A DNA stretch of 37,498 nucleotides from Treponema sp. (GCA_031254315.1 JAIRUQ010000088.1:1-37498), one strand, 5' to 3'; positions 15,938 to 23,455 are shown, counted from the first letter of the stretch. Notes: a model not told the origin generated them from the letters alone. Translations and numbers: made by a program.

Positions 15938-16465
15938 ATGAAAGAAAATTTTTCAACCATTGCGAAATACAATGAAGACACCAATAAGAAAGTCGCGTCT
16001 ATACTTGGGAAACTTTCCAATGAAGAGCGTGAAAAAAACCGCAAAAGTTTTTACGGAAGCCTTTCCGCTCTTTTCAGGCACAATCTGGGAGCGGCGTGCT
16101 TTTTTCTTTCACTCTTTAAGGAAACTGTAAAAGACAACGCCGAGGCTCTTAAAGCGCTGGAAGATGCCGCGAAAATCGAACACTTCAAAGGCAAACTTAC
16201 AGAAGCTCAATGGAAGAAAGTTGTCTCTTCATCAAAAATTGTTGACAAGGCTTTTATTGATTTTATAAACGCCCTGAATGATAAGGATTTTAACGCGCCT
16301 GTTAATATCGACTGGTATAAGGGCAAGCCTCCTTCGGTTCCGTTGCGGTTTATGCTTCAGCAGTTTTCTGTTCACAATACCCATCACCGTGGGCAGATTT
16401 CGCAAATTCTTGACTCGCTCAAGATAGATAACGATTTTTCGGGGATTGATATTAAACTATTATGA
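15938..16465 (+). CDS. DinB-like (DUF1572 / DfsB-type) four-helix protein
   Basis: A 175-residue protein starting MKENFSTI. I chose ATG 15938 because GGGAGA (15928-15933) precedes it and because the in-frame GTG at 15896 lies inside the hairpin stem. The sequence is mostly helical, with a His in LFRHNLGAA and the C-terminal HNTHHRGQI. The latter is the metal-ligand signature of DinB / YfiT-like proteins, which usually bind a divalent metal through three histidines. The biochemical role is unknown. Its stop overlaps the deoC start by 4 nt (ATGA), so the two are translationally coupled. Confidence 0.78.
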   Translation: MKENFSTIAKYNEDTNKKVASILGKLSNEEREKNRKSFYGSLSALFRHNLGAACFFLSLFKETVKDNAEALKALEDAAKIEHFKGKLTEAQWKKVVSSSKIVDKAFIDFINALNDKDFNAPVNIDWYKGKPPSVPLRFMLQQFSVHNTHHRGQISQILDSLKIDNDFSGIDIKLL

Positions 16466-17124
16466 CAAACGAAAAAATTTTAACTTTTATCGATCATACG
16501 CTTTTAAAGATGGTTTCTTCGTGGGAAGAAATTAAAACCCTCTGCGATGAAGCGGTGCAATTTAAGACAGCTTCGGTATGTGTTCCCCCTTCTTATGTAA
16601 AACCAATTCATAATGAGTACAATAATTTAAACATCTGCACCGTGATTGGCTTCCCCCTTGGCTACAGTATTACAGCCGCGAAAGTTCTTGAAGCAGAACG
16701 CGCCATTCAAAGCGGCGCGTCAGAAATCGACATGGTCATTAATGTTGGCGATGTTAAAAACGGCAATTTTGATTTTGTCCTTGAAGAAATAAAACTGATA
16801 AAAAAATCTTGCGGCAACAAAATCCTTAAAGTGATAATAGAAACCTGCTATTTAACAGAAGACGAAAAAATACGCCTATGCGGAATTGTTACTGAATCCG
16901 GCGCTGACTTTATCAAAACCTCAACAGGTTTTGGAACAGGCGGCGCTACTTTGGCAGACATTGAACTCTTTAAAAAGCACATTGGTCCTCAAGTAAAAAT
17001 CAAAGCCGCAGGCGGAGTAAAAACCCGCGAAGATTTGGAAGCCTTCATCAACGCGGGAGCCGCTCGTATCGGCACAAGTTCAGCGGTAAAACTCCTTTCC
17101 GGCAACGCGGCGGACGGTTACTAA
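16462..17124 (+). CDS. deoC: Deoxyribose-phosphate aldolase
   Basis: A 220-residue class I aldolase that splits 2-deoxyribose 5-phosphate into glyceraldehyde 3-phosphate and acetaldehyde. Key motifs are FIDHTLLK (9-16), GFPLGYS (63-69), EIDMVINVG (88-96, Asp91), the Schiff-base lysine Lys152 in FIKTSTGFGTGGAT, and KAAGGVKT (181-188). Length and catalytic residues are normal for DeoC. It overlaps the DinB-like gene by 4 nt. No nucleoside phosphorylase or other deo gene is in the window. Confidence 0.95.
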   Translation: MTNEKILTFIDHTLLKMVSSWEEIKTLCDEAVQFKTASVCVPPSYVKPIHNEYNNLNICTVIGFPLGYSITAAKVLEAERAIQSGASEIDMVINVGDVKNGNFDFVLEEIKLIKKSCGNKILKVIIETCYLTEDEKIRLCGIVTESGADFIKTSTGFGTGGATLADIELFKKHIGPQVKIKAAGGVKTREDLEAFINAGAARIGTSSAVKLLSGNAADGY

Positions 17125-17133
17125 TAACCGCTT

Positions 17134-17200
17134 CAACGAATTGATACGAATGAAGACGGATCAACGAATTACACGAATGGAACGAATGGAAACGAATAGG
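17134..17200 (+). repeat. Short-period ACGAAT repeat cluster
   Basis: Six ACGAAT units start at 17136, 17146, 17164, 17173, 17182 and 17192, mostly 9-10 bp apart. A related block in inverted orientation (ATTCGC / ATTCGT units) lies at 19021-19044. The rest of the 17125-17366 gap holds no visible gene; TTGACA at 17298-17303 could be a -35 box for the next gene but lacks a clear -10 box. Confidence 0.6.
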
Positions 17201-17366
17201 GGAAGCGAGGTGAAATTGTGGCAAATTAATATAGGGGAATGGTCTTAATTTTTTTTTGCGACTGTAGGCTAATGTGCTGTTGGCGTGTATTAATATATTG
17301 ACAAAAATAGCTGGTTATGCCAAACTCCGTCTCGTGGCGGAATTATTTTTTTGAAGGGATGTTTTT

Positions 17367-17840
17367 ATGAAAAATTTATTTTTATCGCTCTTTGTTTGTG
17401 TGTTTCTTTGTGGTTGTGCTACAGCAAAATCTTCAAGCACAATTTCTCCCAATGTTGATTTTTCTAAATATTCTTTTGCGGCTATCGGATCGGATATTTC
17501 TGGAGGTTCTAGTGCTTTTGATGCACAGATTGAGATACAAAATGCATTGGTATCATTTGGTTATACCGTAATTGGTGATAACCGTATTGGTACATTGAGT
17601 GCTGAAGATCAAGCAAAGACATTTATAGTTACCGCTGGAATGTCTTCGTCCAGTCAACTCTATATAACTCAATATGGAGGTGGTACTACAGATTATACAT
17701 ACTGCACAATAAATATTGCAGATTATTTGTCTGGATATATACTTGCATCTTTTAGAGGTTCTCATGGTGGTGATTATTCGTATCCAATTGAGGCTGTGAG
17801 AGCCGCAATATTGGAAATGGAAAAAATACTTAAAAAATAA
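17367..17840 (+). CDS. Small hypothetical lipoprotein
   Basis: A 157-residue protein with signal peptide and lipobox LCGC (Cys17). The mature part is Ser/Gly/Tyr-rich with a likely beta-strand pattern and ends in a charged helix (EMEKILKK). GAAGGGA precedes the ATG. No family is recognised. It is more AT-rich than the deoC region and sits beside repeats in an accessory patch. Confidence 0.65.
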   Translation: MKNLFLSLFVCVFLCGCATAKSSSTISPNVDFSKYSFAAIGSDISGGSSAFDAQIEIQNALVSFGYTVIGDNRIGTLSAEDQAKTFIVTAGMSSSSQLYITQYGGGTTDYTYCTINIADYLSGYILASFRGSHGGDYSYPIEAVRAAILEMEKILKK

Positions 17841-17869
17841 TTTATAAAAAATAGTGTATAAATATACCA

Positions 17870-17950
17870 TAACTTCGCATAACAGAAATTGTATGTGCAG
17901 GAAGCCGCTTGAGTAGCAATTCAAAGGGCTAAAGCGGTTCTGGTTCCGCA
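17870..17950 (+). repeat. Cassette-like direct repeat, left copy
   Basis: This segment shares an ACTTCGC-type start and the block GGAAGCCGCTTG-a-GT-a-GCAATTCAAA (17900-17925) with 18748-18830. GAA[G]CCGCTT (17901-17910) pairs with AAGCGGTTC (17932-17940), giving a 9-bp stem with one unpaired G. The two copies bracket the AT-rich lipoprotein gene at 18058. Confidence 0.6.
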
Positions 17951-18012
17951 GGGCTGGTAAACTGGTCATATACAACTTTCACGCTAGGCAACATAGCAAA
18001 ATTTAAAAAATC

Positions 18013-18041
18013 TTGACAAATAAAAAATAATATGATTATAT
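18013..18041 (+). promoter_or_regulatory. Candidate promoter of the AT-rich lipoprotein gene at 18058
   Basis: TTGACA (18013-18018), 17-nt spacer, TTATAT (18036-18041), followed by AAAGGAGGA directly upstream of ATG 18058. The gene therefore carries its own promoter between the two direct repeats. Confidence 0.6.
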
Positions 18042-18057
18042 ATTTAAAGGAGGATAT

Positions 18058-18741
18058 ATGAATAAAATATTGACTATAATTTTAATAATCACTGTATATT
18101 TTTTTATTTCATGCGAAAAACAAAAGAAATCTATTCATTTAGAATCTGAATCCAACATTCCCGTTATAATAAATGAATTACAAACTCCGCCTATTGAAAC
18201 AAATATTCAAACTGAAAATTATGTAGAAATCCCTGATTTAGAACGAAATATAAATAATGAGTTAATTGTAAAATACACTTTAATTGAAATTATTGAATAT
18301 ATTAATAACTTTTTGAATATAAATGAAATGGTAAGATTAAGGGATAATAATACTTTTAAAAATTGGATTTCTCTTTTGAATGTAAATGAACCTTACAATA
18401 TTACTAAAAAAGATACAGTGATAAATCGTCATACCGGAGATAATGATTATTTTTATACCATAGAATATGACTTTATAAAACTCAGCGTTTATGAGGCTGT
18501 TGGTATTCCAAGATATTTAATTAGTTCTTTTTCTATTACATTAAATAAAGAAAATTTTCTGGAATTGTTTCCGTATAGAAATATAGAGGAATTCTTGACT
18601 GATGATAACTTTGGGAATATTGCTGATTATGATAGTAACTCTATTATGTATACTCCTAATATTTATTCTGCTGAAGAATGGACTTTAATATTTGAAAATG
18701 GTTTTATATATCAAATTAAATATTGGGAGAGACTTAATTAA
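18058..18741 (+). CDS. Very AT-rich hypothetical lipoprotein
   Basis: A 227-residue protein with signal peptide and lipobox FISC (Cys19). The mature part is rich in Asn, Ile and Glu. I do not recognise a family. Base composition is strikingly AT-rich compared with deoC or hsp20, which suggests acquisition from elsewhere. It has a full promoter and an AAAGGAGG ribosome binding site, and is flanked on both sides by copies of a direct repeat about 877 bp apart. Confidence 0.7.
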   Translation: MNKILTIILIITVYFFISCEKQKKSIHLESESNIPVIINELQTPPIETNIQTENYVEIPDLERNINNELIVKYTLIEIIEYINNFLNINEMVRLRDNNTFKNWISLLNVNEPYNITKKDTVINRHTGDNDYFYTIEYDFIKLSVYEAVGIPRYLISSFSITLNKENFLELFPYRNIEEFLTDDNFGNIADYDSNSIMYTPNIYSAEEWTLIFENGFIYQIKYWERLN

Positions 18742-18747
18742 AAATGC

Positions 18748-18830
18748 TACTTCGCCTCACAAAATGCTAAAAGTAGGGAAGCCGCTTGTGTGGCAATTCA
18801 AATAGCAAAACCGACTAGGCTCCGAAAAAC
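18748..18830 (+). repeat. Cassette-like direct repeat, right copy
   Basis: Contains GGAAGCCGCTTG-t-GT-g-GCAATTCAAA (18777-18802), matching 17900-17925 at all but two positions. The downstream pairing arm is weaker than in the left copy: GGA[A]GCC can pair with GGCTCC (18818-18823). It directly follows the lipoprotein stop codon. Confidence 0.6.
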
Positions 18831-18861
18831 CGCCGTCAGGCTTGCGCCCTTTTTCCCTTCT

Positions 18862-19048
18862 TCCCTCCGTGCCCTCCGTGTTCGGCGCGCTACTCAGGCT
18901 AAAGCCTTCGCGCCATTTCCATCTGGATTACATTTTTTGTGCGCCACGCCGTGTAGACTTATTCATCGGACACCGCTTGACGCGGTGCTTGCTTGGGCGT
19001 GTGGTTTATTCTTCCTCTTCATTCGCTCAATTCGTGTCATTCGTTGAC
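18862..19048 (+). repeat. Dispersed intergenic repeat, copy B
   Basis: Inverted relative to copy A and in the same orientation as copy C. It has two CCTCCGTG units, GGCGCG arms around AGGCTaaAGCCT, GTGCGCCACGCC, ATTCATCGGA, the hairpin CACCGC (18971-18976) / GCGGTG (18982-18987), and GGGCGTGTGG. An ATTCGT-type short repeat block (19021-19044) lies at its right end. It fills the 18742-19115 gap together with the cassette-like repeat and the hsp20 promoter; no gene is visible in that gap. Confidence 0.65.
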
Positions 19049-19073
19049 TCTTCTTATTTGCCCTATTGTTCAT

Positions 19074-19102
19074 TTGACTTTTCCCCCAATTAATCGTATA
19101 TT
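19074..19102 (+). promoter_or_regulatory. Candidate promoter of the Hsp20 gene
   Basis: TTGACT (19074-19079), 17-nt spacer, TATATT (19097-19102). This predicts a leader of about 88 nt before ATG 19197. No CIRCE element was seen. Confidence 0.55.
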
Positions 19103-19196
19103 GTAAAAAGGAGCGTTGCTCTCTTCTGAATCGCCCGTATGGGGGTTCTGTATTCCAAGCCAACACGGCGAAAGCGTTTGGCAAAGAGGTATTATT

Positions 19197-19769
19197 ATGA
19201 AAGGAACAAGAAATTACATGGACTTGGGCAATATCTTCGATGAAATTTTCGAAGCCGCCCAGGAGTTTAAGGACGAATTCCACAGGAATTTAAAAAATTG
19301 CAACGGCGGCGCGGGTTTTAGCCGGGAGCCTTTTTTCTCCTTTGACAAGCATTTTTCTGACGAGAATACCGATTTTTACCCAAGCTATTCATATCCGCCA
19401 ATGAATGTTTTTATGACAGAAGACAGGTCTTTGGTTTTTGAATTCGCCCTTGCCGGCTTTGACGAAAAGGACATCAGTCTTTCTTTCCAAAACGATTACA
19501 TGGTTTTTTCCGCGAAAATTGGAGACGCTTCTGCTCAAACTGACGAGACGGTGAAGTTTCAATCCGAAGAAAATGTCCGCTACTTCAAACGCCGTCTTAA
19601 AATGAAGGATATCGAAAAGCAGAAGTACTATGTGCCCCTTGATAAATACGCTCAGGAAAAAGTAAAAGCGGTTTATAAGAACGGAATACTACGCGTTGTC
19701 ATTCCGCCCAAAGACGAACCCGATCAAAACGACGGAGTAAAGATTGAAATCGTAAAGGAAAGCAACTAA
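19197..19769 (+). CDS. Hsp20 / alpha-crystallin-family small heat-shock protein
   Basis: A 190-residue protein starting MKGTRNYMDL at ATG 19197; AAAGAGG (19183-19189) is well spaced for it, and the upstream in-frame extension lacks a ribosome binding site. The N-terminal region is acidic and aromatic. The alpha-crystallin domain covers about 75-175 (PPMNVFMTEDRSLVFEFALAGFDEKDISLSF, VRYFKRRLKM, KAVYKNGILRVVIP). It would act as an ATP-independent holdase oligomer in the cytoplasm. It overlaps the convergent YmdB-like gene by 4 nt (shared CTAA). The long leader could carry post-transcriptional control. Confidence 0.85.
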   Translation: MKGTRNYMDLGNIFDEIFEAAQEFKDEFHRNLKNCNGGAGFSREPFFSFDKHFSDENTDFYPSYSYPPMNVFMTEDRSLVFEFALAGFDEKDISLSFQNDYMVFSAKIGDASAQTDETVKFQSEENVRYFKRRLKMKDIEKQKYYVPLDKYAQEKVKAVYKNGILRVVIPPKDEPDQNDGVKIEIVKESN

Positions 19770-20581
19770 TCGTCTTCGTTTGGAATATTTTTTGAATCAA
19801 TCTCAAGGCTAAGGCGCACCCTTTCAATTGATCGCGCTTTGCCGTCTTTGCCGATGTCGAGGTATACGCCCTGTAACTGCGGCTCTTCCCATGCTTCTTT
19901 TGTCCAGTCGGGAATTCCGGTGAGATATTCTTTAATACGGGAAGTTACATCACAGCCGCCGACGGATTGTTGGCTCCCTGTTCTGCCCGCGTCGCTGATT
20001 ACCGCTGTTCCGCCGGGCATTATTGTCTCATCGGCGGTCTGAACTCTTGTGTGAGAGCCAATCACTGCGGAACAAAGACCGTCGGCGGCGTAAAATAAAG
20101 TCTTTTTTTCGGCGCTTGCCTGCGCGTGAAAATCAACTATGATATACGGAGTTTGTTTTCTTAACCGCTCAAGTACGCCATCAAGAGCAGTGAAGGGACT
20201 GTTCCCGTGAAGCCGCCCAAAACTGTTCTGTCCTATAAAAACCACAACGGCTATTTTTTCGTTTCCCACGTTAAAAACTTTTGAGCCGCTTCCGGGAGCT
20301 TGTGTGTTCAAATTTTCAGGACGAAGAACGTATGGAAATTTTTCTAAATCTTCGGTTAAATCCTTTTTATAAAAACAACAGTCGCCAAGGGTAATCGCGT
20401 TTGCGCCAAGTTTATGAATGTAGGCGGCGTGGTTTCTGCCAAGACCGTTTCCGCCCGTCGCGCCGTCAGCGCAGACAATTAAAAAATCATGCGGGTAGCG
20501 TTTTTTTAGATCATTTATGATTTTTTTAAAAACAAAAACCCCGGTCTTGCTGACCAGTTCGGCTACATAGAGCACTTTCAT
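19766..20581 (-). CDS. YmdB-like metallophosphoesterase homologue with degenerate metal site
   Basis: A 271-residue protein collinear with Bacillus YmdB (TIGR00282 family, 2',3'-cyclic nucleotide phosphodiesterase). Shared blocks include GANAIT, RPEN, TPYIIVDFHAQASAEK (His152), GSHTRVQTAD (His177) and PGGTAVISDAGRTG. Several metal or catalytic positions differ from Bacillus YmdB as I recall it: Asp8 is Glu8, Glu39 is Asp39, Asn40 is Gly40, Asn67 is Asp67, His68 is Cys68, and the second His of HTH is Arg179. The protein is therefore probably altered in metal use or inactive as a phosphodiesterase. It overlaps the TPR gene by 4 nt and would be translated with it. Confidence 0.8.
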   Translation of the reverse strand: MKVLYVAELVSKTGVFVFKKIINDLKKRYPHDFLIVCADGATGGNGLGRNHAAYIHKLGANAITLGDCCFYKKDLTEDLEKFPYVLRPENLNTQAPGSGSKVFNVGNEKIAVVVFIGQNSFGRLHGNSPFTALDGVLERLRKQTPYIIVDFHAQASAEKKTLFYAADGLCSAVIGSHTRVQTADETIMPGGTAVISDAGRTGSQQSVGGCDVTSRIKEYLTGIPDWTKEAWEEPQLQGVYLDIGKDGKARSIERVRLSLEIDSKNIPNEDD

Positions 20582-21117
20582 CTGGAATTACTGTCCCTGC
20601 CGTCGTGATCCAAGCTTGAAATATTTCGCTCGAATTCCGCCGCCGCCCGGTAATCGCCAAGCTCCCTGCAAGTATCGCGCAGGTTAACCAGCGCATCATG
20701 GAATTGGGGACAGAGACAGACCGATTTTTCAAAACAATTACGGGCTTCTTCATAATTTTTCTGATTAAAATACAAAACTCCCAAATTATTCCATGTTTTT
20801 GGGTCATCATCATTGTTGGAGAGGGCAGAGCGGTAACATTTTTCCGCTTGGCTAAAATCGTTTAATTCATAATGAATAAGCCCCATGGAATGCCAAGCTT
20901 CGGAAAGTCCGTTATCAATCACCAAAGAATGTTGAAAACTTTCAATCGCAGAGGAATATTCCCCGGTTTTTTGCTGGGCAATGCCCAAATTTAGCCATAA
21001 AAGGGGGTTTTCCGGCTCTAAAACCAGCGCTTCACGGAACAGCGGAATCGCCTCAAAAGGCTGGTTTGCCTCGGTCAGTGCGATTGCGGAATTGTTTAAT
21101 TCAGCGGCGGTCTCCAT
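20578..21117 (-). CDS. TPR-repeat protein
   Basis: A 179-residue protein made almost entirely of tetratricopeptide repeats: at least three to four copies with the W-x2-L-G-x-A-x2-F pattern (for example LWLNLGIAQQKTGEYSSAIESF and AWHSMGLIHYEL). No signal peptide, so a cytoplasmic interaction scaffold is likely. I chose ATG 21117 (METAAEL), preceded by AGGGGA; an in-frame TTG at 21135 has no ribosome binding site. The gene overlaps the YmdB-like gene by 4 nt, which points to a functional pair. Confidence 0.82.
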   Translation of the reverse strand: METAAELNNSAIALTEANQPFEAIPLFREALVLEPENPLLWLNLGIAQQKTGEYSSAIESFQHSLVIDNGLSEAWHSMGLIHYELNDFSQAEKCYRSALSNNDDDPKTWNNLGVLYFNQKNYEEARNCFEKSVCLCPQFHDALVNLRDTCRELGDYRAAAEFERNISSLDHDGRDSNSR

Positions 21118-21133
21118 ATTTCCCCTACCTATC

Positions 21134-21162
21134 AATATACCTCAAAGAAGCTGTATAAACAA
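21134..21162 (-). promoter_or_regulatory. Candidate promoter of the TPR / YmdB-like gene pair
   Basis: On the minus strand, TTGTTT (21162-21157), 17-nt spacer, TATATT (21139-21134), about 17 nt before ATG 21117. Confidence 0.5.
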
Positions 21163-21205
21163 CAGAATTTTATTTTCCTATCTATTAATTTTTCCTTAGA
21201 TATAG

Positions 21206-21211
21206 TATAAT
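21206..21211 (+). promoter_or_regulatory. Candidate -10 box of the cyclase-like gene
   Basis: A perfect TATAAT lies 17 nt before GTG 21229. No good -35 box is seen at the usual distance, so an activator may be needed. TTTAGG at 21215-21220 is a possible ribosome binding site. Confidence 0.4.
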
Positions 21212-21228
21212 GTCTTTAGGTAATAATT

Positions 21229-22734
21229 GTGAAAAATATTAGTGAATATAACAGCGGAATGACAGAACATGAATTTTTCTCCTTCCTTTTCGATAAGGTA
21301 ATGGCGAGGGAAATTATTACATTCGCTAAGCTAAAAGAACTGGTCGCGCCGGTACTAAAGGATAAATGGACACACCCTGTCGTTATGAGGGCTTTTTCCT
21401 TATTAAAACGCCTGAATTGGGGCTTTTTTTCTGACATCTCTCCAAATACGCATAAAAAGCTCTGGAAAGAGATGGTTATTCCTGACAAGGATTTTCCCGA
21501 AGCCGGAGACCTTAAAAAGACGCTTCAAATTTCCAACCTCTATGTCGCTATGTGCGATATTCATGGCTATACCAAATTTTGTATGGAATCCAGAAAGAAC
21601 CTATCCATGATGCATACTTTGGACTGGGCAATAGAAAACGAGATAAAGAGGATTTCTTCCCAATGCGGAGCGATTAGCCAGAGGGAGCGCGGAGACGAGA
21701 TGGTCGTTGTTGCCGCAAGTGCGACAGACGCGCTTATGGTTACGCTTTGTATAATGGACTATTTTGGCAAGACTACTATAGTCAATGATCCTGCGATATC
21801 CACAAAACGCGCAGGTAATGCCGAAGCCCTGCCGGTCTTTAAAATTACCGCCGGAATTACGGGCGGCAATACACAGAGCCCCCTGATCATTACAGAGAGG
21901 GGTAACCTTGCGGGCTTCCTTCTTAATTCCGGCGCAAGACTGCAAACAAGAGCAAATGAACTTTCACCAAATGAATCAAGGATCATGATTGCCAAGCAGG
22001 TTATGATGAACTATGAGAAAGAAAACGCCGCCAATAAATGCGTTCTTTCGCAGAATGATTCAATTTACTTTTTTGATACCGGACACATTGAGTTTAAGGG
22101 TGTAATGATTCCCACATGTGAAGTTGTCTTTTTTAAGACTGAACGTTACAAGGAAAATTTTTCCGAAGATATGACACAGCTTTTTTCTTCTACGCGTGAA
22201 AATTTGTGGGAACAGCGCATATATCAGGATTTGATGACATTGCTTATAAGGGTCGCTCAATCCATGCCTCCATTTTCAATTACACCGGCGGTTCCTATTC
22301 ATGGTATGCAGACTATTGTCAATGAGTCTTATGTGCAAATATGCCGTCTTGGAATGAAGGCGTATTGCGTAAGCGAGGACTATTATCTTGCGGTGGAATT
22401 TTTAAATCATCTTATTTATATCAGCGAACATATTCCGGCATTTGACAGATTGATCCTTGACTACCTTAAAGGAATTACGGATAAATACCAGCTTTTGCTT
22501 AACGCTTTTGAAAAACACATTGATAAAGAAGTTGATGAAAAAGCCGAGATAATATTTCTGGGAGATCACTATAAAACATGGCTTGCCGCCAAGAACGGCT
22601 CGCAAGTTTTTGAAAAACTGCGTACCATTGGACGCAAAAGCAAAGAAATCACCAAAAAGAAAAATTTATGGCTGAGTATGCTTTCACAAAACAAACAAAA
22701 AATGGAATTTACACTGTACTCCGGGAAAAAATAA
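21229..22734 (+). CDS. Class III nucleotide cyclase-like protein
   Basis: A 501-residue soluble protein. The N-terminal about 100 residues are unrecognised. Residues about 103-260 form a class III cyclase homology domain: CDIHGYTKF (metal Asp110), RGDEMVVVA (metal Asp156), ITAGITGG and LLNSGARLQ (transition-state Asn233 and Arg237). The positions that usually select the base differ by eye alignment: Arg152 where Lys or Glu is expected, Asn226 where Asp is common. Product identity is therefore open (cAMP, cGMP, or neither). The C-terminal about 240 residues are a helical region of unknown function. The start is GTG. A GGDEF gene follows closely, so two nucleotide-signalling proteins are neighbours. 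Confidence 0.7.
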   Translation: MKNISEYNSGMTEHEFFSFLFDKVMAREIITFAKLKELVAPVLKDKWTHPVVMRAFSLLKRLNWGFFSDISPNTHKKLWKEMVIPDKDFPEAGDLKKTLQISNLYVAMCDIHGYTKFCMESRKNLSMMHTLDWAIENEIKRISSQCGAISQRERGDEMVVVAASATDALMVTLCIMDYFGKTTIVNDPAISTKRAGNAEALPVFKITAGITGGNTQSPLIITERGNLAGFLLNSGARLQTRANELSPNESRIMIAKQVMMNYEKENAANKCVLSQNDSIYFFDTGHIEFKGVMIPTCEVVFFKTERYKENFSEDMTQLFSSTRENLWEQRIYQDLMTLLIRVAQSMPPFSITPAVPIHGMQTIVNESYVQICRLGMKAYCVSEDYYLAVEFLNHLIYISEHIPAFDRLILDYLKGITDKYQLLLNAFEKHIDKEVDEKAEIIFLGDHYKTWLAAKNGSQVFEKLRTIGRKSKEITKKKNLWLSMLSQNKQKMEFTLYSGKK

Positions 22735-22783
22735 TTTTAAATGCGTAAATTATTGTACTTTTGGCGTTACTATACCCTTGGGC

Positions 22784-23455
22784 ATGAGCAATATTATGTT
22801 TGTAAGTTTATTTCTTTGCTGGCGTATAACAATGCTTCAGCTTGTATGGGTATTAAGCGCTAATAAACTGGAAGATGAACGCAACAAATATTTTGATGAA
22901 AATACGACTGATGAATTGACCCAGCTTAGAAACAGCCGTAGTTTTATGCATACTTTCCAGCGGTATATGGGGACTTACAGGTTTTCGGATGATTTTCTTT
23001 GTGTAGCGATTGCCGACATAGATTTCTTTAAGTTCTACAACGATTTTTATGGGCAACAAAAAGGTGATGATTGCCTTCGTTCTATAGGCGGGGCATTTAA
23101 CAAATTAAAAGAGACTATGGGCATTTATTGCGCCAGAGTCGGCGGCGAAGAATTTGCCCTGCTTTGGTTTGAAAAAGACATATCCCATGTAGATACTGTT
23201 GTATCAGAGTTTAATCAATTGATAGGAGAACTTAAAATCCCCCATGAAAAATCATATATTTGTGAGTATGTAACGCTGAGCATGGGGGTACATATCGAGA
23301 AGTGCGGTTTTTCTTCTACTAAGGAAGAGCTTTATAATTTAGCCGACAAGGCACTTTACTCAGCCAAGGCAAACGGACGAAACTGCGCGATTATTCGTGG
23401 ACGGAATATTCCTCAGTACCGGATAAAACCGTCGTTTACTTATGATTTATTATAA
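22784..23455 (+). CDS. GGDEF-domain diguanylate cyclase with short membrane segment
   Basis: A 223-residue protein. One hydrophobic N-terminal segment (about 4-27) and a short linker lead to a GGDEF domain (about 45-205): TDELTQLRNSRSF, IADIDFFKFYND, and the active-site GGEEF. No RxxD product-inhibition site is seen five residues before it. It should make c-di-GMP. I prefer ATG 22784: TATACC (22771-22776) ends 7 nt before it and no Shine-Dalgarno is present; TTG 22778 is an alternative. The membrane part is unusually short. An out-of-frame ATG 22741 encodes MRKLLYFWRYYTLG before this start, so loss of an N-terminal region by frameshift or truncation is possible. Confidence 0.8.
   Translation: MSNIMFVSLFLCWRITMLQLVWVLSANKLEDERNKYFDENTTDELTQLRNSRSFMHTFQRYMGTYRFSDDFLCVAIADIDFFKFYNDFYGQQKGDDCLRSIGGAFNKLKETMGIYCARVGGEEFALLWFEKDISHVDTVVSEFNQLIGELKIPHEKSYICEYVTLSMGVHIEKCGFSSTKEELYNLADKALYSAKANGRNCAIIRGRNIPQYRIKPSFTYDLL

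Noticed and set aside
18790-19093. Overlapping small open frames in the 18742-19115 gap
   Set aside because: They read through repeat copy B in several frames, with no start signal and no protein-like composition.
19074-19196. Search for a CIRCE or other heat-shock operator before hsp20
   Set aside because: No TTAGCACTC / GAGTGCTAA-type inverted repeat is present.
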